Shown here: piece by piece, positions 6,566 to 9,530 of the stretch | How the letters are laid out: every line of letters begins with the position of its first letter | Numbering within the stretch: the first letter of the stretch is position 1 | Made by a program: the position numbers and the translations under genes | The notes under the pieces: model-generated | Database searches by the model: none | The model's input: only the letters and a program-made list of their open reading frames with translations | Told to the model about the DNA's origin: nothing | Assembly (NCBI GenBank): GCA_937950385.1 | Contig: CALFEA010000174.1 | Location: 1-9,530, forward strand | DNA from: an uncultured Altererythrobacter sp. | GTDB lineage: Bacteria > Pseudomonadota > Alphaproteobacteria > Sphingomonadales > Sphingomonadaceae | Length of the DNA: 9,530 bases | Direction of reading: 5' to 3'

Positions 6566-7852
6566 ATGAAAATACATGATCTGATTACGACCACCGATGC
6601 TCTGAGCGATTTGTGCGAGCGTTTGGCGAAAAGTGAATTTGTCGCGATCGACACCGAATTCATGCGTGAGAATACTTACTGGCCTGAATTATGCCTGATC
6701 CAAATCGGCAATGAGGAAGAAGCCGCAGCCGTCGATCCGCTGGCTGACGGCATTGATTTGAAACCGCTGCTCGATTTGATGTGCGAGAATGAAGACGTGC
6801 TCAAAGTCTTCCACGCTGGCGGACAAGACCTTGAGATTATCGTCAATCTCACCGGCAAGACCCCTCATCCCGTGTTCGATACGCAAATCGCGATGATGGC
6901 GATCAGCCAATCAGAGCAAATCGGCTATGCCAATCTGGTGGATCATTGGCTTGGCATTGTGGTCGATAAAGGCGCGCGCTTTACCGATTGGAGCCGCCGC
7001 CCGCTCACCGACCGGCAGATCGAATATGCGATTGGCGATGTGACGCATCTGGCCACAATCTTCCCCAAAATGCTGAACAAATTGGTGAAGACCGGACGCG
7101 GCGCGTGGCTGAATGCCGAAATGGAGAAGCTGGCTGATCCCAGCAATTATATCACCGACCCTGACAAAGCATGGAAGCGCATCCGCTCCTCTGGACGCAA
7201 TCCGCAAGTGCTTGGCCGCCTCAAAGTGCTGGCCGCTTGGCGCGAGGGCGAGGCGCAGCATAAGGATATTCCGCGCGGCCGGATTATGCGCGATGAAACG
7301 CTGGCAGATGTCGCCGCCAATCCGCCCAAGAAACAGGCCGACCTTGGCAAGGTGCGCGGATTGTCGGGCGCATGGCGCGAGAATGATATTGGCAAGCGGG
7401 TGATGAAAGTTCTGGAAAGCGCAGAGCCGCTCGACAAAAGCGAATTGCCGACCAAAATGAAGCGCGGCGCGCCTTTGGGCAAAGAAGGCGCTTTGGTTGC
7501 TGACCTATTGAAATTACTACTGAAAATCCGCTGCCGCGAGATTGATATTGCCTCACGCTTGCTCACCAAATCGGATGAGATGGAGGCGCTGGCCGCAGGT
7601 ATTCGCGATCTGCCTATCCTCAAAGGCTGGCGCTATGATGTGTTTGGCAAGGATGCGCTGGAATTGGTCGAAGGCAGGCTTGGCTTTGCGGTGAAACGCG
7701 GCAAGCTTAAAATGACGCATATTGATGATATGCAGGCGAGCATGGAAGAGGCTTTGGAAGAGGAAGAACCAGCAGACGCCGCTGATCCCGACAACTCGCC
7801 TATTGAAGCAGAAACAGCCGTAAAAGCGCCCGCAGAGCCCTCCGAAGCGTGA
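6566..7852 (+). CDS. rnd: ribonuclease D
   Basis: RNase D is a 3'-5' exoribonuclease of the DEDDy class that trims the 3' ends of tRNA precursors and other small RNAs. In this 428-residue product the Exo I motif is D29-T-E31, Exo II is HAGGQD with D88, and Exo III is Y154-AIG-D158, so all four acidic metal ligands and the tyrosine are present. An HRDC-type helical domain follows at about 213-287, then a second helical region to about 390. The last 35 residues or so are an acidic, alanine/proline-rich tail, making the protein longer than the roughly 375 residues of E. coli RNase D. An in-frame ATG at 6446 would add 40 residues of low-complexity basic sequence without family resemblance. I prefer the ATG at 6566 (MKIHDLITT), although its ribosome binding site (GAAAAGA) is weak. 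oxyR follows after 10 nt. Confidence 0.95.
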   Translation: MKIHDLITTTDALSDLCERLAKSEFVAIDTEFMRENTYWPELCLIQIGNEEEAAAVDPLADGIDLKPLLDLMCENEDVLKVFHAGGQDLEIIVNLTGKTPHPVFDTQIAMMAISQSEQIGYANLVDHWLGIVVDKGARFTDWSRRPLTDRQIEYAIGDVTHLATIFPKMLNKLVKTGRGAWLNAEMEKLADPSNYITDPDKAWKRIRSSGRNPQVLGRLKVLAAWREGEAQHKDIPRGRIMRDETLADVAANPPKKQADLGKVRGLSGAWRENDIGKRVMKVLESAEPLDKSELPTKMKRGAPLGKEGALVADLLKLLLKIRCREIDIASRLLTKSDEMEALAAGIRDLPILKGWRYDVFGKDALELVEGRLGFAVKRGKLKMTHIDDMQASMEEALEEEEPADAADPDNSPIEAETAVKAPAEPSEA

Positions 7853-7862
7853 TGCGCTGCTC

Positions 7863-8771
7863 GTGAGCACATATCTCCCCACCATCAAGCAGCTGCAATA
7901 TCTGGTGGCGCTGCATGAGCATGGCCATTTTGGCCGCGCGGCTGAGGCAAGCTTTGTCTCGCAATCCACATTGTCCGCCGGTATCCGTGAGCTGGAGACC
8001 CTGCTCGATGTGACATTGGTGGAGCGCAGCCGCCGCGTTGTGCGCTTTACGTCCTTGGGCGAGGCTGTCGTGGCCAAGGCGCACAAGCTGCTACGCGAAG
8101 GCGAAGAATTGGCTGAGCTCGTCCAAGCCGCGGGAAAGCCTCTATCCGGCAATCTGCGCATGAGCGTGATCCCCACGATCGCGCCCTTTATGCTGCCGCG
8201 CATTCTGCCGCGCCTGCGCAAGGAGCGCCCTGACCTCAAACTCATGCTGCGCGAGGAAACCAGCCATGATGCGGTTGAAAGCCTGCAACATGGCCGCGTG
8301 GATTGCGTGCTGCTCGCCCTGCCCTTTGCCACTGGCGAAGTAGAAGCCGCGCATATCGCCAACGACGAATTGCTGGTCGCCTTTCCCAAGGATGATCCGC
8401 GCGATCCGCCTGCTGTTATTCCGCCTGCCATGCTGGATAAGGGCATTGATGAGGGGCGATTGCTATTGCTCGAAGATGGGCATTGTCTGAAAGATCATGC
8501 GCTAGCGGCGTGCAATCGGCCAGATTCGCGCGGCTCATCCTCAATGATCGGAACCAGCCTGCACACGCTTGTGCAAATGGTGAACAATGATCTGGGCTTG
8601 ACGATGCTGCCGCAAATGGCGCTGGATGCAGGGATATTGGACGGCACAGATGTGGTCGCCCGCCCGCTTAAATCCAAGAATGCCCACCGCGAAATTGCGC
8701 TGATCTGGCGCAAAAATTCACCGCGCGCAGAGGAATTTGAACTGCTGGCTGAGGAACTCAGGGCGGGTTGA
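7863..8771 (+). CDS. oxyR: OxyR-type LysR-family hydrogen peroxide sensor/regulator
   Basis: This 302-residue LysR-family regulator has an N-terminal winged helix-turn-helix (about residues 9-65) and a C-terminal sensor domain. The redox pair of OxyR is intact: LLEDGHCLKDHALAAC carries C208 and C217, nine residues apart exactly as in E. coli (C199/C208), with the adjacent H207. T105 in the IPTI segment matches the conserved ligand threonine. In the OxyR family peroxide oxidises the first cysteine, a disulfide forms, and the protein activates catalase and peroxiredoxin genes. No such target lies in this window. The start is GTG at 7863, 10 nt after the rnd stop. It matches the family N-terminus, although no strong ribosome binding site precedes it, which suggests coupling to rnd translation. 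The divergent target arrangement often seen for LysR regulators is absent here. Confidence 0.93.
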   Translation: MSTYLPTIKQLQYLVALHEHGHFGRAAEASFVSQSTLSAGIRELETLLDVTLVERSRRVVRFTSLGEAVVAKAHKLLREGEELAELVQAAGKPLSGNLRMSVIPTIAPFMLPRILPRLRKERPDLKLMLREETSHDAVESLQHGRVDCVLLALPFATGEVEAAHIANDELLVAFPKDDPRDPPAVIPPAMLDKGIDEGRLLLLEDGHCLKDHALAACNRPDSRGSSSMIGTSLHTLVQMVNNDLGLTMLPQMALDAGILDGTDVVARPLKSKNAHREIALIWRKNSPRAEEFELLAEELRAG

Positions 8772-8772
8772 G

Positions 8773-9204
8773 GTGACCAATCAGATCTACAAATACAACC
8801 GGTTCCCAAACCTTATCTTGGGGACAATTTTGTTCACTTGCTTACCTGTTAGTAGTTTATTTGAAGTCATAACCACCGGTGCAATTGATCTTAATGATAT
8901 TAGCTCTGGTCGATTTCAAATCTACACTTGGAAATTGTATTTAATCGGTTGGATTTGCCTCATTGTGATCTTTCCGATCGGCTTATTCGCATCGTGGAAG
9001 TATGCGCTGAGAAGCTATGTCTTTAAAATTTCACAACGCTCCATCGTCTTGGATGGTCACACTATTGAAAGAGCAGATGTAATTGGCACCCAATCAACCG
9101 TGCGTGGTGAAAAGGTGATGACCCAAAAAGGAGCTTTCTTCGTTCATCCAAATATGGCTGCCGAAGGCCAAGCTGCCTTCGAGCAGTTCATGAAAACTGA
9201 ATAA
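8773..9204 (+). CDS. AT-rich small membrane protein of unknown function
   Basis: I do not recognise the family. From the GTG at 8773 the product is 143 residues, with two predicted membrane segments (about residues 14-33 and 56-76) and a soluble C-terminal part of about 65 residues rich in short strands (YVFKISQRSIVLDG, then TIERADVIG), which could be a small PH-like or similar beta domain. I chose the GTG because it lies 1 nt after the oxyR TGA and has AGGGCGGG upstream. An ATG at 8737 would overlap oxyR by 35 nt and add 12 residues. By hand count, 8821-8940 has 42 G+C in 120 bases (35%), against 40 in 60 (67%) for 8161-8220 inside oxyR. This suggests recent acquisition or weak selection. 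The position argues for co-transcription with rnd and oxyR. It is convergent with pgsA, with a 16-nt gap. Confidence 0.6.
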   Translation: MTNQIYKYNRFPNLILGTILFTCLPVSSLFEVITTGAIDLNDISSGRFQIYTWKLYLIGWICLIVIFPIGLFASWKYALRSYVFKISQRSIVLDGHTIERADVIGTQSTVRGEKVMTQKGAFFVHPNMAAEGQAAFEQFMKTE

Positions 9205-9220
9205 GTCAGCCTTCAACACC

Positions 9221-9530
9221 TCAATCCATATGCTTCAGGCCAACCCGCAGGTAATCCCAGCCGGTAATGCAGGTTAGGATCGCTGCGACCCATAGCATCC
9301 CAATCCCGACCGTCTGCGGGAAATTGATCACCTCGCCTGCCACTTCATATGTCCACATGGGCAGCGCGCCTGCAACGATCAGCGCGGCGAGCGAAAGCAT
9401 TTGAAACGTGGTCTTCCACTTGGCCAGTTTCGTGACCGGCACAGAGATTTGCAGGCTGCCCAAAAATTCCCGCAGGCCCGAAACCGTAATCTCTCGGATC
9501 AAGATGACCAATCCGGCGATTACATGAAAG
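9221..9530 (-). CDS. pgsA: CDP-diacylglycerol-glycerol-3-phosphate 3-phosphatidyltransferase, C-terminal part (cut by window edge)
   Basis: PgsA makes phosphatidylglycerol phosphate from CDP-diacylglycerol and glycerol-3-phosphate in the inner membrane. Only the last 102 codons are inside the window, and the frame stays open to the right edge. The segment VILIREITVSGLREFLG followed by VPVTKLAKWKTTFQ is typical of the PgsA C-terminal half, and two membrane helices follow (about 37-55 and 67-86 residues after the VILIRE segment). The CDP-alcohol phosphotransferase signature (DGxxAR...) must lie upstream and is not visible, so completeness cannot be judged. The TTG at 9511 is internal, not a start. 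The gene is convergent with the AT-rich membrane protein gene. Confidence 0.93.
   Translation of the reverse strand, partial: FHVIAGLVILIREITVSGLREFLGSLQISVPVTKLAKWKTTFQMLSLAALIVAGALPMWTYEVAGEVINFPQTVGIGMLWVAAILTCITGWDYLRVGLKHMD

Noticed and set aside
7553..8446. Long open frame (297 codons) on the minus strand opposite rnd and oxyR
   Set aside because: It is antisense to two well-supported genes with intact catalytic and redox motifs. Its translation is Ser/Arg-rich with no family resemblance, typical of a shadow frame in GC-rich DNA.
1..9530. Mobile element, CRISPR array, prophage, toxin-antitoxin or defence system
   Set aside because: I looked for transposase or integrase motifs, regularly spaced repeats and paired small toxin/antitoxin genes on both strands and found none; the genes are core housekeeping functions.

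Overview
The window looks like ordinary core chromosome of an alphaproteobacterium, most likely Sphingomonadales (Erythrobacter/Sphingomonas-like). The basis is the gene content and order (acpP-fabF-mltG, aspS, rnd followed by an oxyR-type regulator, pgsA), the moderately high GC of most genes, and the sequence style of the proteins. The genus is inferred and was not tested.

Left block, minus strand, read from right to left: aspS (aspartyl-tRNA synthetase), a secreted cysteine-containing protein of unknown function, acpP (acyl carrier protein), fabF (3-oxoacyl-ACP synthase II), mltG (endolytic murein transglycosylase), a 2H-phosphoesterase (2'-5' RNA ligase family), and an elongator tRNA-Met. 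Several joins are tight: 31 nt between aspS and the secreted protein gene, 1 nt between fabF and mltG, and a 4-nt GTGA overlap between mltG and the 2H gene. acpP and fabF are separated by 166 nt holding a strong hairpin and an inverted repeat, so acpP is probably expressed differently from fabF. A candidate acpP promoter lies between the secreted protein gene and acpP.

Right block, plus strand: rnd (ribonuclease D) is divergent from aspS across a 212-nt region with a consensus-like -35 element and tandem repeats. An oxyR-type peroxide sensor follows 10 nt after rnd. A short AT-rich membrane protein of unknown function begins 1 nt after the oxyR stop. The window ends with the 3' part of pgsA (phosphatidylglycerophosphate synthase), convergent on the minus strand and cut by the right edge.

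Together the genes cover fatty-acid elongation (AcpP, FabF), phospholipid synthesis (PgsA), peptidoglycan chain-length control (MltG), translation (AspRS, tRNA-Met), RNA processing (RNase D, 2H protein) and the oxidative-stress response (OxyR). I see no mobile element, CRISPR array, toxin-antitoxin pair or defence system, and no gene-free stretch above 300 bases. The least explained parts are the secreted cysteine-containing protein, the AT-rich membrane protein, and the structured acpP-fabF spacer.
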